Assembly: GCA_964504335.1 (NCBI GenBank)
Contig: CAZDET010000019.1
Location: 1-64,000, forward strand
Origin: CAZDET01 sp964504335
Lineage (GTDB): Bacteria > Bacteroidota > Bacteroidia > Chitinophagales > Saprospiraceae
Length of the DNA: 64,000 nt
Direction of reading: 5' to 3'
Under the pieces are notes generated by a model that saw only the letters and a program-made list of their open reading frames with translations, did no database searches and had not been told where the DNA came from. Made by a program: the position numbers and the translations under genes. This document shows positions 63,496-64,000 of this stretch, one piece after another. Position 1 is the first letter of the stretch. The number at the start of each line of letters is the position of its first letter.

Positions 63496-64000
63496 TTAAT
63501 CGATATCAATGATTTTGCGCCGCAGTTCGAAGTGCTTGCCCAAGTAGACTTTGCGCACCAACGGATCGGCGGCCAACTCTTCGGCGGTACCCGCTCTCAG
63601 GATGCTGCCCTCGAACATTAGGTAAGCCCGATCGGTGATTGAAAGTGTTTCCTGCACGTTGTGATCGGTGATCAGGATACCGATATTGCGGCCCTTGAGT
63701 TTAGCCACGATATACTGAATATCCTCCACGGCAATCGGATCGATACCCGCAAAGGGTTCGTCGAGTAGAATAAACCGCGGATCGGTAGCCAGCGCCCGGG
63801 CTATTTCCGTGCGGCGGCGCTCCCCACCGGAGAGAGTATCGCCCCGGCTTCGCCTTACTTTATGGAGGCCGAACTCATCCAAAAGCGATTCCAGCCGCTC
63901 GGCTTGCTCCGGCTTCGACAAGTCGGTCATTTCCAACACGGCTTTGATGTTGTCTTCTACGCTGAGCTTGCGAAACACCGATGGCTCCTGCGGCAGATAG
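63496..64000 (-). CDS. lptB: LptB, LPS-transport ABC ATPase (5' end outside window)
   Basis: The frame continues to the right edge as YLPQEPSVFRKLSVEDN, the Q-loop region of LptB, so the start lies off the window. Visible motifs are the signature LSGGERRRTEIARAL, Walker B FILLDEPFAGIDPIAV, the switch His in ILITDHNVQETL, and the LptB-type end FEGSILRAGTAEELAADPLVRKVYLGKHF. LptB powers lipopolysaccharide extraction by LptF/G from the inner membrane. At least 167 residues are present; the Walker A portion is outside. Confidence 0.95.
   Translation of the reverse strand, partial: YLPQEPSVFRKLSVEDNIKAVLEMTDLSKPEQAERLESLLDEFGLHKVRRSRGDTLSGGERRRTEIARALATDPRFILLDEPFAGIDPIAVEDIQYIVAKLKGRNIGILITDHNVQETLSITDRAYLMFEGSILRAGTAEELAADPLVRKVYLGKHFELRRKIIDID

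Noticed and set aside
1..64000. tRNA, rRNA or CRISPR array
   Set aside because: I saw no cloverleaf with a TTCGA-type loop, no rRNA sequence and no regularly spaced identical repeats with unique spacers; a dedicated scan could still find a missed tRNA.

Overview
The window is chromosomal DNA of a member of the Bacteroidota, most likely an environmental lineage near Saprospiria/Lewinella. The evidence is type IX secretion (T9SS) C-terminal sorting domains on two secreted proteases, a MoxR/DUF58/Bat operon, a SusC-style TonB receptor next to a LytS/LytR-type pair, a GH3/beta-lactamase fusion protein, the pheT-coiled coil-zapA-rny order, and a good TTG-N20-TAnnTTTG promoter of the Bacteroidota sigma-A type. 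Base composition is moderate to high G+C. Two stretches, around 2.9-3.6 kb and 31.7-32.1 kb, are clearly richer in A+T. I saw no rRNA, tRNA, CRISPR array or intact transposase.

Layout. 1-2902 is a giant lipoprotein (PQQ-like then FG-GAP-like repeats) running off the left edge. 3.1-6.9 kb holds an A+T-rich orphan, comM, an LTXXQ-type exported protein and a headless subtilase remnant. 6.9-12.9 kb holds the GH3/serine hydrolase fusion, a membrane glycosyltransferase with TPRs and a Tat-exported sugar-isomerase-like protein. 13.0-18.6 kb is a plus-strand housekeeping block: pheT, a coiled-coil protein, zapA, rny and a DtxR-type regulator. 18.6-25.1 kb holds an amidohydrolase, lipoproteins and two secreted proteases. 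25.6-27.5 kb is a methyltransferase and CrtA-like pair. 27.6-33.0 kb holds an adenylate cyclase, a T9SS metalloprotease and a voltage-gated-type K+ channel. 33.1-45.3 kb holds a SNF2 helicase, a four-helix-bundle pseudogene, a tail-specific protease, a propeller/metalloprotease-like envelope protein and the ion-pumping pyrophosphatase hppA. 45.5-50.2 kb is one operon of a TPR protein, a TonB receptor, a histidine kinase and a LytTR regulator. 50.3-54.6 kb is a divergent module: a membrane-anchored aminopropyltransferase opposite a YgiB-like lipoprotein, a YgiC-like ATP-grasp enzyme and two four-helix membrane proteins. 54.6-62.8 kb is the MoxR/DUF58/BatA/B/C/D operon, preceded by two small lipoproteins and lptB at the right edge.

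Working together. The Bat operon codes for an AAA+ ATPase with several membrane-anchored VWA and BatD-like proteins, probably one envelope complex. The 50.3-54.6 kb module resembles the polyamine/ATP-grasp neighbourhoods of YgiC-family enzymes and is the best candidate for a little-described system. The other strong observation is a family of degenerate 7-8 bp tandem repeats, often with inverted arms, in many intergenic gaps. One perfect 12-bp inverted pair brackets a four-helix-bundle gene that is broken by a TGA at the position of a likely Trp codon.
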